This document shows, piece by piece, positions 1 to 8,280 of a DNA stretch of 64,000 nucleotides. The number at the start of each line of letters is the position of its first letter. Positions within the stretch are counted from its first letter, which is position 1. The position numbers and the translations under genes were made by a program. The notes under the pieces are model-generated. The model was not told where the DNA came from and did not search any database. It saw only the letters and a list, made by a program, of their open reading frames with translations. The DNA is from Archangium sp. (GTDB lineage Bacteria; Myxococcota; Myxococcia; Myxococcales; Myxococcaceae). The DNA lies in the NCBI GenBank assembly GCA_030681645.1, contig JAUXRX010000007.1, positions 124,001-188,000 on the forward strand, in the 5' to 3' direction.

Positions 1-3
1 GAG

Positions 4-252
4 TCAGGGCCCCGCGAGCCACTGCCGCTTGAGCCCCTCGAGCAGCTCGGGGGTGATGAGCGAGCCGGAGTCGGATCCGATCACCGCGTTCACCCCGCAC
101 ACCGGGCAGACCGCGGTGGTGCCCTCGTCGACCCAGTGCGTGATCGCGCTCGGCTCGAAGATCGACAGGCAGTGAAAGCACCCGCACCGGCTGCTGCGCA
201 GCACCTGGTGTCGATGGTGGGCCGAGGCCGCGTGAGAGGTGGAGAGCTTCAT
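4..252 (-). CDS. small zinc-ribbon-type protein
   Basis: This 82-residue protein has a Cys cluster (C23, C25, C28) and a CPVCG knuckle (C49, C52), which together look like a zinc ribbon. I do not recognise a specific function; proteins of this shape are usually cytosolic and bind metal structurally. The start is the ATG at 252, which overlaps the stop of the upstream PilZ gene by four bases (ATGA), so the two are translationally coupled. A longer in-frame extension to 426 is possible but lies fully inside the PilZ gene and has shadow-like composition. The gene ends three bases from the window edge but its stop codon is present. Confidence 0.7.
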   Translation of the reverse strand: MKLSTSHAASAHHRHQVLRSSRCGCFHCLSIFEPSAITHWVDEGTTAVCPVCGVNAVIGSDSGSLITPELLEGLKRQWLAGP

Positions 253-944
253 GGCGCCGCGTTCGGGTCTGCGCCGAACAGCACGCGCGCGATCCAGGGA
301 GGCGTGGGCAGCGCCTTGAGCGTGAGCAGATCGTCGAGCAGCTGCGAGGTCTGCGGCTTGAGCTCGCCGAAGGCCACGCCCACGCGCGGGGGCATGGTGT
401 CGCTCGAGCGCGACGAGACCGCCCACACCACCTGGCCCGGCACGCTCAGCACGCCCGTGGTCAGCTTCATCTGGATCAAGAAGGGCATGCCCACCTTGAT
501 GTGGCGGGGCAGGGTGTCGGCCTCGACGTCGATGCCCACGCCCCCCGAGCTGATGTCGCGCAGGCGATAGGTCGGCGAGTCAGGCTTGTTCTCCGTCGCG
601 CGCACGTGCAGCGGAATGCGCGGCGTCTTGCGCTTCTTGTCGAACTGCGAGGCCTCGAAGATGCGTTTGATCACCCCGTCGAGCCCGATGCGATTGCGCG
701 GCGGCTCGTAGCGAATGTGCAGCACGTACCGCCCGGGTGACGTCTCGGTCACGGTCAGCACCGTGCCGGACACCTCCACTGGATCGCGCACCCCCGGTGA
801 TCGGAGCTCGAAGACGAACTTCGTTCCTACTGGAAGCGCCTTCTTCGTCTCGATCCGCACGCCGCCGCGCCCGACGCTCTTGGTCAGCTCGCCCAGAAGT
901 GATTCTGGCGACTTGTAGGCGACCTTGAGGCGAACCGGCGTCAC
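249..944 (-). CDS. PilZ-domain protein with two PilZ-like modules
   Basis: The 231-residue protein holds a C-terminal PilZ domain from about residue 104, with the basic R-rich entry (KKRKTPRIPLHVR) and the later DISSGGVGI segment that match the RxxxR and D/NxSxxG motifs used to bind cyclic di-GMP. An N-terminal half (residues 1-95) resembles a second PilZ fold with SVGRGGVRI but lacks the RxxxR motif, so it probably does not bind the nucleotide. The family acts as c-di-GMP receptor in motility, polysaccharide or envelope control. It is transcribed divergently from mraZ and coupled by a four-base overlap to the zinc-ribbon gene. The target of this receptor cannot be told from the sequence. Confidence 0.8.
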   Translation of the reverse strand: MTPVRLKVAYKSPESLLGELTKSVGRGGVRIETKKALPVGTKFVFELRSPGVRDPVEVSGTVLTVTETSPGRYVLHIRYEPPRNRIGLDGVIKRIFEASQFDKKRKTPRIPLHVRATENKPDSPTYRLRDISSGGVGIDVEADTLPRHIKVGMPFLIQMKLTTGVLSVPGQVVWAVSSRSSDTMPPRVGVAFGELKPQTSQLLDDLLTLKALPTPPWIARVLFGADPNAAP

Positions 945-1062
945 AAATGCCCTTTCTTACTGCACTTTCGACACAAAGGCCCCGTTCGGAAAGATGACGC
1001 GGTGCGCATGCGATGTAACACAAGACCCGCTTTCCGATCGCAGGGCCACCCCTCCCGCTTTC

Positions 1063-1091
1063 TTGACCGTGCCGAAAACCCCCTCTATTTT
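1063..1091 (+). promoter_or_regulatory. putative sigma-70 promoter of the dcw cluster
   Basis: TTGACC (1063-1068) and TATTTT (1086-1091) are separated by exactly 17 bases and lie about 105 bases before the mraZ start. The stretch is clearly more AT-rich than its surroundings. It would start transcription near 1098, right at the MraZ boxes. Prediction only. Confidence 0.6.
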
Positions 1092-1098
1092 CGCGGCT

Positions 1099-1125
1099 CA
1101 AGTGGCAGAAAGTGGTAACGAGCGG
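1099..1125 (+). promoter_or_regulatory. MraZ box (direct repeats, 10-bp period)
   Basis: AAGTGG occurs at 1100-1105 and 1110-1115, and a degenerate copy GAGCGG follows at 1120-1125, giving three repeats on one face of the helix. MraZ is known to bind short GTGG/TGGG-type direct repeats near the promoter of its own operon, so this is most likely the autoregulatory operator of the dcw cluster. It begins just downstream of the predicted -10 box. Confidence 0.65.
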
Positions 1126-1195
1126 ATCAATTTCCCTCGTGGTGGTGGATCAGGGCAGGCCGTACCCCGCAGTTCTTCAACGGAGCGACGCAGAC

Positions 1196-1648
1196 GTGTT
1201 CCGTGGCGTCTTCGAACATCAGATCGACGCGAAGGGCCGAACGAGCTTCCCGGTGAAGCTGCGGGACACCCTCGTCGGCAGCTACGACGATCGGTTGATC
1301 GTCACGACGGCGCTCGATCCCTGCCTGCACTGCTACCCGGTTCGGGAATGGGAGCAGTTCGAGACGGCGCTGGCCCGGCGCAACCCGATGGAGCCGGGGG
1401 TCAAGGCGCTGCTGCGGCTCTACGTGGCCAGCGCGCAGGAGCTGCAGCTCGACAAGCTGGGGCGGGTGCTCATTCCCCCGTCGCTGCGCGCTTACGCAGG
1501 GCTGGAGAAGGACCTGGTCTGGGCCGGCATGGTGAAGGTGATCGAGCTCTGGTCGAAGGACGGCTGGAGAGCGGCGCAGGAAGAGGCCCGCCACGAGGCC
1601 GATTCTGCCGACGTGATGCGGGTGCTGACCGAGCTGCGGCAGGGCTGA
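1196..1648 (+). CDS. mraZ: transcriptional regulator MraZ
   Basis: MraZ is a DNA-binding protein built of two AbrB-like (SpoVT-AbrB) halves and normally represses or tunes its own division/cell wall operon. The typical opening [14 protein letters not shown] follows directly on the GTG at 1196, and the second half carries [14 protein letters not shown]. With this start the protein is 150 residues, the usual family length. A Shine-Dalgarno-like GGAG lies at 1182-1185. A frame open further upstream to 1112 was rejected because it would begin inside the operator and adds 28 residues not expected in the family. It is the first gene of the 18-kb cluster and has its predicted binding repeats directly upstream. 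Confidence 0.93.
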   Translation: MFRGVFEHQIDAKGRTSFPVKLRDTLVGSYDDRLIVTTALDPCLHCYPVREWEQFETALARRNPMEPGVKALLRLYVASAQELQLDKLGRVLIPPSLRAYAGLEKDLVWAGMVKVIELWSKDGWRAAQEEARHEADSADVMRVLTELRQG

Positions 1649-1682
1649 ACTTTTTTGAAGTCTTCTTTCGAGGGGAACCTAA

Positions 1683-2072
1683 GTGAGCGAGCTGGCGAAT
1701 CAGGCAGTCACGAAGCAGCGCAACCACGCTACAGAAACGTCTCGCATCATGACCATGGTGCTCGAGGGTGAGCTCGACCGGGCTGACGTGCAGGACATCA
1801 TCGACATGCTGGCGAGGAAGACGCTCGAGGGCGTGGTGGAGATCGTGATCGACTTCGCCGACGTCACCCACTTCGACTACCGCGGGGTCAAGCCGCTGGT
1901 GCGCCGGGCCGAGGTGCTCCGCGAGCTGGGCGGCGACGTCAAGCTGGCCGGCCTCACTCCCTACCTGCACGCCATCTTCCGCAGCGCCGGCGCGCACGAC
2001 AGCTTCGACTACTTCTCGCAATCGGCTGACGCGGTCCGGTCATTCGAGCGCGGCGTGCTGCTCTACGGGTGA
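1683..2072 (+). CDS. STAS-domain (anti-anti-sigma-like) protein
   Basis: The 129-residue protein resembles single-domain STAS proteins: a central strand VEIVIDFADVTHFDYRG followed by helix and a second strand VKLAGL. STAS proteins usually bind anti-sigma kinases or act as small regulatory adaptors. The phosphorylatable Ser/Thr of classic SpoIIAA is replaced around the D-F-D-Y-R-G turn, so regulation by phosphorylation is uncertain. Start is a GTG at 1683. Its stop overlaps the rsmH start (GTGA at 2069-2072), tying it to the dcw operon. A STAS gene here is not part of the standard cluster; a link to division or envelope control is inference. Confidence 0.75.
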   Translation: MSELANQAVTKQRNHATETSRIMTMVLEGELDRADVQDIIDMLARKTLEGVVEIVIDFADVTHFDYRGVKPLVRRAEVLRELGGDVKLAGLTPYLHAIFRSAGAHDSFDYFSQSADAVRSFERGVLLYG

Positions 2073-2983
2073 GCGCGTTCGTTCACCAGACGGTGCTCCT
2101 CCTGGAGACCGTGACGTTGCTGGAGCCCTCGGAGGGCCGCGTGATCATCGACGGGACGCTGGGCGGCGGAGGACACACGGAGGCGCTGCTCGAGCGCGGC
2201 GCCCGTGTGTTCGGCATCGACCGCGATCCCAGAGCCCTCGAGGCGGCGTCTTCGCGCCTGGCCCGCTTCGGCGATCGCTTCACCCCGGTGAAGGGCGAGT
2301 TCGGTGACGCGGCGTCCCTCGTCGAGGGCCCGGTCGACGGCTTCCTCCTCGATCTGGGCGTCAGCTCGCCCCAGCTCGACGTGGCCGGGCGCGGCTTCAG
2401 CTTCATGAACGACGGCCCCCTCGACATGCGCATGTCGGACGAGGGCGAGACCGCCGCCGAGCTGATCGAGCGCCTGCCCGAGGACGAGCTGGCCGACGTG
2501 CTCTATCGCTACGCCGACGAACGGCACTCCCGCGGCATCGCGCGCGAGCTCAAGGCCCGCGCCCCGAAGACCACCTTCGAGGCGGTGGACGCGATCAAGG
2601 CCGGCATGGCCCGCAAGGCCTGGCCCAAGGACATTCACGTCGCCACCCGCACCTTCCAGGCGCTGCGCATCGCCGTGAACGGCGAGCTAGAGCAGCTCGA
2701 GCGCGCGCTGGCCTCGTTGCCCTCGCTGCTGAAGGTGGGCGGCCGCGCGGCGATCATCAGCTTCCACTCGCTCGAGGATCGCGCGGTGAAGCACGCCTTT
2801 CGCGCCCTGTGCGGCGAGGCGCCCGACGACACCCCGAAGGGGTTGCCCGTCACCCGCGTGCAGCGCGCCGACTTCAAGTCGTTGAGCAGGAAGCCCATCG
2901 TCGCCTCGGAAGCCGAGGCCGCGCAGAACCCGCGTGCCCGCAGCGCCAAGCTGCGCGCCGTGGAGAAGGTGTCAGCGTCATGA
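2069..2983 (+). CDS. rsmH: 16S rRNA (cytosine-1402 N4) methyltransferase RsmH
   Basis: RsmH (MraW) methylates N4 of C1402 in the 16S rRNA P-site using S-adenosylmethionine. The SAM-binding glycine loop DGTLGGGGHTEALLE is near residues 28-42, FGIDRDPRAL follows, and the family block LDLGVSSPQLD and late IISFHSLEDRAVKHAF are all present. The 304-residue length is normal. The GTG start overlaps the STAS gene by four bases and the stop overlaps the ftsL start (ATGA), so these genes are translationally coupled in the usual mraZ-rsmH-ftsL order. Confidence 0.96.
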   Translation: MSAFVHQTVLLLETVTLLEPSEGRVIIDGTLGGGGHTEALLERGARVFGIDRDPRALEAASSRLARFGDRFTPVKGEFGDAASLVEGPVDGFLLDLGVSSPQLDVAGRGFSFMNDGPLDMRMSDEGETAAELIERLPEDELADVLYRYADERHSRGIARELKARAPKTTFEAVDAIKAGMARKAWPKDIHVATRTFQALRIAVNGELEQLERALASLPSLLKVGGRAAIISFHSLEDRAVKHAFRALCGEAPDDTPKGLPVTRVQRADFKSLSRKPIVASEAEAAQNPRARSAKLRAVEKVSAS

Positions 2984-3297
2984 GCGTCGTCCTCGAAGCG
3001 CGCAACAGGGGTGGGCTGTCCCTCTCGGTCATCCTGCTGGAGATCCTCCCGGCGGCGCTCACCGTGCTGCTGCTGGCCACCGTCGGGGTGGTGCACGTCA
3101 CCTCGCGCGTGATGGTGGTCAAGCTCGGCTACGAGCTCTCGCGGCTCGATCAGAAGAGCACCGACCTGCAGCGCGAGAACGACGCGCTCACCGTCGAGCT
3201 CGCCACGCTCACCTCGCCGGCCAAGCTCGCCCCACTCGCGAAGGAACAGCTGCAGATGCAGGTGCCCACGCAGGTCATCCCGGTTCGGGAGAAGTGA
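2980..3297 (+). CDS. ftsL: cell division protein FtsL
   Basis: This 105-residue bitopic membrane protein has a short cytoplasmic N-terminus, one membrane segment at about residues 17-39 and a periplasmic coiled coil (LSRLDQKSTDLQRENDALTVEL) followed by a short tail. FtsL forms the FtsQLB complex that activates the septal synthase FtsWI. Sequence conservation in FtsL is poor, so the call rests on topology, size and its position between rsmH and ftsI. The ATG at 2980 overlaps the rsmH stop. Confidence 0.85.
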   Translation: MSVVLEARNRGGLSLSVILLEILPAALTVLLLATVGVVHVTSRVMVVKLGYELSRLDQKSTDLQRENDALTVELATLTSPAKLAPLAKEQLQMQVPTQVIPVREK

Positions 3298-3301
3298 CGC
3301 G

Positions 3302-5329
3302 ATGCGCGACTTGAAGCACCTGCAGCCGATGGAGGCCCCCACCAGGTGGATGCGCGTGCGCGTGTTCCTCCTGGGCGCGGTGTTCTTCACGCTGCTGCTC
3401 GGCGCGTTCGGCCGCGCCACCAACCTGCAGGTCAACCAGAAGGACCGGCTCAAGGCCTTCGCCGAAGACCAGTACGTGCGCGCGATGGAGATCCCCGCGC
3501 GGCGCGGTGAGATCGTCGACCGCCGCGGGGTGAAGCTCGCGTCTTCCGTCGAGGTCGACTCGGTGTGGAGCGACCCCTCGATGCTGCCCGACGTGCGCGC
3601 CGCCGCCCGCCAGCTGGCGAAGGCGCTGGGCATCGACGGCAAGGAGCTGCAGGAGCGCCTCGAGAAGGGCCGCCGCTTCGCCTGGGTCAAGCGCCAGGTG
3701 ACCGACGCCGAGGCCGCGAAGGTGAAGGCGCTGGGCCTGCCCGGCATCGGCTTCGCCAAGGAGCCGCGCCGCTTCTACCCCCAGCGAGAGCTCGCCGCGC
3801 ACATCGTGGGCCTGGTGGGCACCGACAGCCACGGCCTCGACGGCCTCGAGCTCAGCTTCGAAGACGAGCTCTCGGGCGAGCGGGTGCAGCGCGAGGGCTT
3901 TCGCGACGCCAAGGGCCGCAAGCTGCTCACCAACGGCGTGGACGAGACGCAGAACAGCAACGGCGCGAACCTGACGCTCACCCTCGACTCGACGCTCCAG
4001 TACGCCACCGAGCGCGCCCTGGAGAAGGCCGTGGTCGACGCGAAGGCCGCGGCCGGCACGGCGGTGGTGCTCGACCCGCGCACCGGCGAGATCCTCGCCC
4101 TCGCCAACTGGCCCCGCTTCAACCCCAACACGCCGCGCGGCGCCGACAGCGACGCGTTCCGCAACCGCGCCGTCACCGACGCCTTCGAGCCGGGCTCGAC
4201 CTTCAAGGCCTTCGTGATCGCCTCGGCGCTGGATCACCAGGTGATCACCGAGGCCTCCGAGTTCGACTGCGAACAGGGCTCGTACAAGGTCGGGCACAAC
4301 GTGGTGCACGACACGCACCCGCACGCCCTCCTCAACCCGAGGGGCATCCTCCAGGTGTCGTCGAACATCGGCGCGGCCAAGGTGGCGCAGAAGATGGGGC
4401 GCGATCGCCTGGTCGAGACCTACAGGTCGTTCGGCTTCGGCGAGCGCTTCGGCCTGGGGCTGCCCGGCGAAGGGAAGGGCGCCATTCCGTTTCCCCGCGC
4501 CGAGATCGCGCTCGCCACCCAGAGCTTCGGCCAGGGCATCAGCGCCACCACCCTGCAGATCGCCGCCGGCTACGGCGCGCTCGCGAACGACGGGGTGATG
4601 ATGAAGCCGTACCTGGTCTCGAAGGTGGTCGATTCGGACGGCGTGGTGCTGCTCGAGAACAAGCCCACGGTGATGCGCCGCGCGGTGAGCGTGAAGTCGG
4701 CCCGCAGCGTGGTGTCGATGCTCGAGACGGTGGTGGAACAGGGCGGCACCGCCCCCCGCGCCCGCATGGACGAGTACCGCGTGGCCGGCAAGACGGGCAC
4801 CGCGCAGAAGGTCGATCCGATCGCGCGCGGCTATTCCGAGAAGCGCATCGCCAGCTTCGTGGGCATGGTGCCGGCCGAAGCGCCGCGCGCGGTGATCCTC
4901 ATCGTCATCGACGAGCCGAAGACCGACGTCTACGGCGGCCTGGTCGCCGCGCCCGCCTTCAAGGAAATCGCCCTGCAGGCCATGCCGCACCTCGGCGCGC
5001 CGCGCTCGCGGGAAGCTCCGGCCGTGGCGAAGGCGGCTCCGAAACCGGAGCCCCGGGGCAAGTCGGTCGTCATCCTGGGGTTGGAGAAGCTGGAGCAGAT
5101 GGACACCGTCACCGAAGAGGTGGTGACTGAAGGCGCCGTACGGGTCCCCGACGTCAAGGGCCTGGCCGGACGGGCGGCGGTGGCGCAGTTGCTGACCGCG
5201 GCTCTGGAGCCGCATCTGGCGGGCAGTGGTCGAGTCGTTTCGCAGAAGCCCGCAGCGGGCAGCCTCGTGGACAAAGGCACCCGCATCACCGTGGAGTTGG
5301 CAGGACACTTGCCAGCTTCACCTCGTTGA
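3302..5329 (+). CDS. ftsI: septal peptidoglycan transpeptidase FtsI (PBP3) with a PASTA domain
   Basis: Class B penicillin-binding protein that cross-links septal peptidoglycan with FtsW. One N-terminal membrane anchor (about 18-38) is followed by the dimerisation domain (ARRGEIVDRRG motif) and the transpeptidase domain with the three active-site motifs STFK (S299-K302), SSN (353-355) and KTG (497-499). The last 60 or so residues (VRVPDVKGLAGRAAVAQLL...) form a single PASTA domain joined by an Ala/Pro-rich linker. At 675 residues it is longer than E. coli FtsI because of that tail; PASTA-bearing FtsI proteins are known outside the gamma-proteobacteria. It follows ftsL by four bases. Confidence 0.95.
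   Translation: MRDLKHLQPMEAPTRWMRVRVFLLGAVFFTLLLGAFGRATNLQVNQKDRLKAFAEDQYVRAMEIPARRGEIVDRRGVKLASSVEVDSVWSDPSMLPDVRAAARQLAKALGIDGKELQERLEKGRRFAWVKRQVTDAEAAKVKALGLPGIGFAKEPRRFYPQRELAAHIVGLVGTDSHGLDGLELSFEDELSGERVQREGFRDAKGRKLLTNGVDETQNSNGANLTLTLDSTLQYATERALEKAVVDAKAAAGTAVVLDPRTGEILALANWPRFNPNTPRGADSDAFRNRAVTDAFEPGSTFKAFVIASALDHQVITEASEFDCEQGSYKVGHNVVHDTHPHALLNPRGILQVSSNIGAAKVAQKMGRDRLVETYRSFGFGERFGLGLPGEGKGAIPFPRAEIALATQSFGQGISATTLQIAAGYGALANDGVMMKPYLVSKVVDSDGVVLLENKPTVMRRAVSVKSARSVVSMLETVVEQGGTAPRARMDEYRVAGKTGTAQKVDPIARGYSEKRIASFVGMVPAEAPRAVILIVIDEPKTDVYGGLVAAPAFKEIALQAMPHLGAPRSREAPAVAKAAPKPEPRGKSVVILGLEKLEQMDTVTEEVVTEGAVRVPDVKGLAGRAAVAQLLTAALEPHLAGSGRVVSQKPAAGSLVDKGTRITVELAGHLPASPR
5298..5313 (+). 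promoter_or_regulatory. weak candidate sigma-54-type -24/-12 element
   Basis: TGGCAG-N5-TTGCC matches the GG-N10-GC spacing of sigma-54 promoters and lies 50 bases before murE, inside the 3' end of ftsI. The same bases also form a short inverted repeat. A chance match in GC-rich coding DNA cannot be excluded. Confidence 0.2.
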
Positions 5330-5363
5330 AGGCCGCCTCGCGCGGTCAGGAAGACACAGCTTC

Positions 5364-6863
5364 ATGAAACTCACCGAGCTGCTCGCAGGGGTTGGAACTG
5401 AGCCGGTCGCTTCCACGAAGGCGAAGGCTGACATCACCGGCGTCAGCGCCGATTCACGCAACGTCAAGCCGGGCGATCTCTTCGTCGCGGTGCCCGGCAC
5501 CAAAGCCGACGGCATGCAGTTCGCGCACGATGCGGTGGCGCGCGGCGCGGTCGCCGTGTTGGCCGAGAAGACCATCGCCGGTCTCACCGTGCCGCTCTTC
5601 GTCACGCCCTCTGCGCGCAAGGCGCTGGCGCTCGTCGCCGGCAACTTCTACGGCAACCCCGCGCGCGAGCTGGTGCTGCTGGGGGTCACCGGCACCAACG
5701 GCAAGACCACCACCGCGTGGCTGGTCGAGAGCATCTGCCTGGCCGGGATGAACTCGGTGGGCCTCTTCGGCACCATCGGCATCCGCTTCGCGGGGCAGAC
5801 GCGCGAGGCCACCCACACCACGCCCGACCCGGTCGCGCTCCACAAGACGTTCCGCGAGATGGTCGATGCAGGGGTGGACACGGCGGTGATGGAGGTCTCG
5901 AGCCACGCGCTCGCGCAGGACCGCGTGCACGGCCTCACCTTCCGCGCGGCGGGCTTCACCAACCTCTCGCGCGATCACCTCGACTACCACAAGGACATGG
6001 AAGCCTACTTCCAGGCCAAGCGCCGCCTCTTCACCGAGAACCTCTCGCCCGGCGGGCTGGCGGTGGTCAACGCCGACGACACCTACACCAACCGCGTCTA
6101 CAACGAGATGCGGCAGCTCAAGCGCCAGTCGTGGAAGTTCTCGCGCGCGGGCAACGGCGAGCTCTCTGCCTCGAACGTCGAGTTCACCACCAGCGGCATC
6201 AAGGCCACGCTCAAGACGCCGGCCGGCGACATCGCGGTGAAGTCGGGGCTCATCGGCGCACACAACCTCGACAACATCCTCTGCGCGGCGGGCATCGCGC
6301 TGGCCTTCGGCTCTTCCCGCAAGGACGTGCAGGAAGGCATCGAGCGGGTCACCCGCGTTCCGGGGCGGATGGAGCGGGTGGAGAAGGGCGGCGTCACCGC
6401 GCTGGTCGACTACGCGCACACCGACGACGCGCTCACCCGCGCGGTCGAGTCGGCGCGGGCGATCACGAAGGGCAAGCTGATCGTCGTCTTCGGCTGCGGC
6501 GGCGATCGCGACAAGGGCAAGCGCCCGATGATGGGCGAAGTCGCCTCCCAGGCGGACCTCCCGATCATCACCTCGGACAACCCGCGCACCGAAGATCCGG
6601 ACGACATCATTCAGGAGATCATTCCGGGGCTCGAGAAGAGCGGCGAGCTGCGGCGCATGAGCCCGGCGAAGTTCAAGACGGGCGAGCGGGGCTACCTGGT
6701 GGAGGCCGATCGCAAGGCGGCGATCGCGCTGGCCATCTCGCTGGCGAAGCCCGGCGACACGGTGCTCATCGCCGGCAAGGGCCACGAGACGTACCAGGAG
6801 CAGGACGGCGTGAAGAAGCACTTCGACGATCTCGAGGAAGCGAGAAAGGCGCTGGGAGTCTGA
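5364..6863 (+). CDS. murE: UDP-MurNAc-L-Ala-D-Glu:meso-diaminopimelate ligase MurE
   Basis: MurE adds the third residue of the peptidoglycan stem peptide in the cytosol. The ATP loop GTNGKTTT starts at G110, and the C-terminal DNPR motif (D405-R408) is the signature of enzymes that use meso-diaminopimelate rather than lysine. The ATG at 5364 gives 499 residues, a normal length, opening MKLTELLAGVG; an in-frame extension into the end of ftsI was not used. A 34-base gap separates it from ftsI, and murF follows after 12 bases. Together with MurF, MraY and MurD it forms the precursor-synthesis core of the cluster. Confidence 0.96.
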   Translation: MKLTELLAGVGTEPVASTKAKADITGVSADSRNVKPGDLFVAVPGTKADGMQFAHDAVARGAVAVLAEKTIAGLTVPLFVTPSARKALALVAGNFYGNPARELVLLGVTGTNGKTTTAWLVESICLAGMNSVGLFGTIGIRFAGQTREATHTTPDPVALHKTFREMVDAGVDTAVMEVSSHALAQDRVHGLTFRAAGFTNLSRDHLDYHKDMEAYFQAKRRLFTENLSPGGLAVVNADDTYTNRVYNEMRQLKRQSWKFSRAGNGELSASNVEFTTSGIKATLKTPAGDIAVKSGLIGAHNLDNILCAAGIALAFGSSRKDVQEGIERVTRVPGRMERVEKGGVTALVDYAHTDDALTRAVESARAITKGKLIVVFGCGGDRDKGKRPMMGEVASQADLPIITSDNPRTEDPDDIIQEIIPGLEKSGELRRMSPAKFKTGERGYLVEADRKAAIALAISLAKPGDTVLIAGKGHETYQEQDGVKKHFDDLEEARKALGV

Positions 6864-6875
6864 GAGGGCAAACCA

Positions 6876-8276
6876 ATGACGGCCAGGTTCAACGACGACG
6901 AAGTGACGAAGGCGACCAGCGCGACGAGAACGCGAACCGGCACCGCCCTGTCCTTCGACGGCGTCTGCACCGACAGCCGGCAGCTCACCGAGAACTGTCT
7001 CTTCGTGGCCCTGAAGGGCGATCGTTTCGACGCCCACGACTTCCTGGCCCAGGCCGTCAAGGACGGAGCAGCCGGGCTGGTGGTGAACACCGGCCGGGCA
7101 GGAGACCTCGGTGCGCTCGACGTCTCGGTCTACGAAGTACCCGACACGCTGATCGCGCTGGGCCAGCTCGCGCGCTTCCACCGCGATCGGTTCCGCATTC
7201 CCATCGCCGCGGTCACGGGAAGCAACGGCAAGACGACGACGAAGGAACTGGTCGCCGGCATCCTCTCGATGCGCGGGCCCACCCTGAAGACGCACGGCAA
7301 CCTCAACAACGAGATCGGCGTGCCCCTCACGCTCTTCGGCCTCGACTCGACGCACGTGGCAGCGGTGGTCGAGATGGGCATGAACCACCTGGGCGAGATC
7401 GCGCGCCTCACCGAGATCGCGCGGCCCGACGCCGGGCTCATCACCATCGTGCAGCCGGCGCACCTCGAGGGCGTGGGCAGCCTCGACGGCGTGGCCCAGG
7501 CGAAGGGCGAGCTGTTCCACGGCCTGTCCGCCAGCAGCACCGCGGTGGTCAACGCCGATGATGCGCGCATCGTGGCGCAGGCGGCGGGCCTCAAGTCGAA
7601 GAAGCTGACCTGGGGCCGCGCGGCCGGAGCCGAGGTGCGCCTCGTGTCCGTCGAGCCGCAGGGCCGCGACGGGCTCTCGCTGCGCATCGCGTACGCCGGG
7701 AAGGAATACTCGACCGCGCTGCACCTGGTCGGCGATCACAACGCGATGAACGCCACGGGGGCCTTCGCGCTCGCGGTCGCCCTCGGCTACACGCCCGAGG
7801 AGTGCGTGCGGGGCCTCGAAGCAGCCCAGGCCCACGCGCGGCGCCTGCAGATTCTCGACGCGCCCCACGGCGTGACGGTGGTCGACGACTGTTACAACGC
7901 CAACCCCGCGTCGATGCACGCCGCGCTGCGCACGGTGCAGGAGCTGGCCTCGGAAGGCCGCGCCGTGGCGGTGCTGGGCGACATGCTCGAGCTGGGCAGC
8001 GCCGAGCTGCACGAGCACACGCAGCTGGGCATCGCCGCGTCGGATCGCGTCGCGCTGCTGGCGCTGTTCGGCCCCCGCATGAAGCACGCGCACCAGCAGG
8101 CGGTGAAGCGGCTGGGCGTCAACGCGAGACACTTCGAAGACGTCACGGCGCTGGTGGCATGGCTCCAGCAGGAGCTTCACCCCAACGACTTCGTGCTGGT
8201 GAAGGGCAGCCGCGGCATGCGGCTGGAGCGAGTCGTCGAAGCGCTCACCGGCAAGTCCCAGGGCGGAGGCCACTGA
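6876..8276 (+). CDS. murF: UDP-MurNAc-tripeptide:D-Ala-D-Ala ligase MurF
   Basis: MurF completes the UDP-MurNAc-pentapeptide by adding D-Ala-D-Ala. The three-domain Mur ligase layout is visible: N-terminal substrate domain with CTDSRQL, central ATPase with VTGSNGKTTTKE (S116-T121), the EMGMNHLGEIARLTEIARP block, and a C-terminal domain with VVDDCYNANPASM. Length 466 residues is standard. It lies 12 bases after murE and 4 bases before mraY, so the three genes are co-transcribed. Confidence 0.96.
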   Translation: MTARFNDDEVTKATSATRTRTGTALSFDGVCTDSRQLTENCLFVALKGDRFDAHDFLAQAVKDGAAGLVVNTGRAGDLGALDVSVYEVPDTLIALGQLARFHRDRFRIPIAAVTGSNGKTTTKELVAGILSMRGPTLKTHGNLNNEIGVPLTLFGLDSTHVAAVVEMGMNHLGEIARLTEIARPDAGLITIVQPAHLEGVGSLDGVAQAKGELFHGLSASSTAVVNADDARIVAQAAGLKSKKLTWGRAAGAEVRLVSVEPQGRDGLSLRIAYAGKEYSTALHLVGDHNAMNATGAFALAVALGYTPEECVRGLEAAQAHARRLQILDAPHGVTVVDDCYNANPASMHAALRTVQELASEGRAVAVLGDMLELGSAELHEHTQLGIAASDRVALLALFGPRMKHAHQQAVKRLGVNARHFEDVTALVAWLQQELHPNDFVLVKGSRGMRLERVVEALTGKSQGGGH

Positions 8277-8280
8277 ACCC

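Noticed and set aside
1112-1195. longer N-terminus of MraZ
   Set aside because: Would start inside the MraZ boxes and adds 28 residues not expected in the family; GTG 1196 has a Shine-Dalgarno sequence.
3275-5308. 677-residue minus-strand frame over ftsI
   Set aside because: Same shadow pattern, fully antisense to a gene with all three penicillin-binding motifs.
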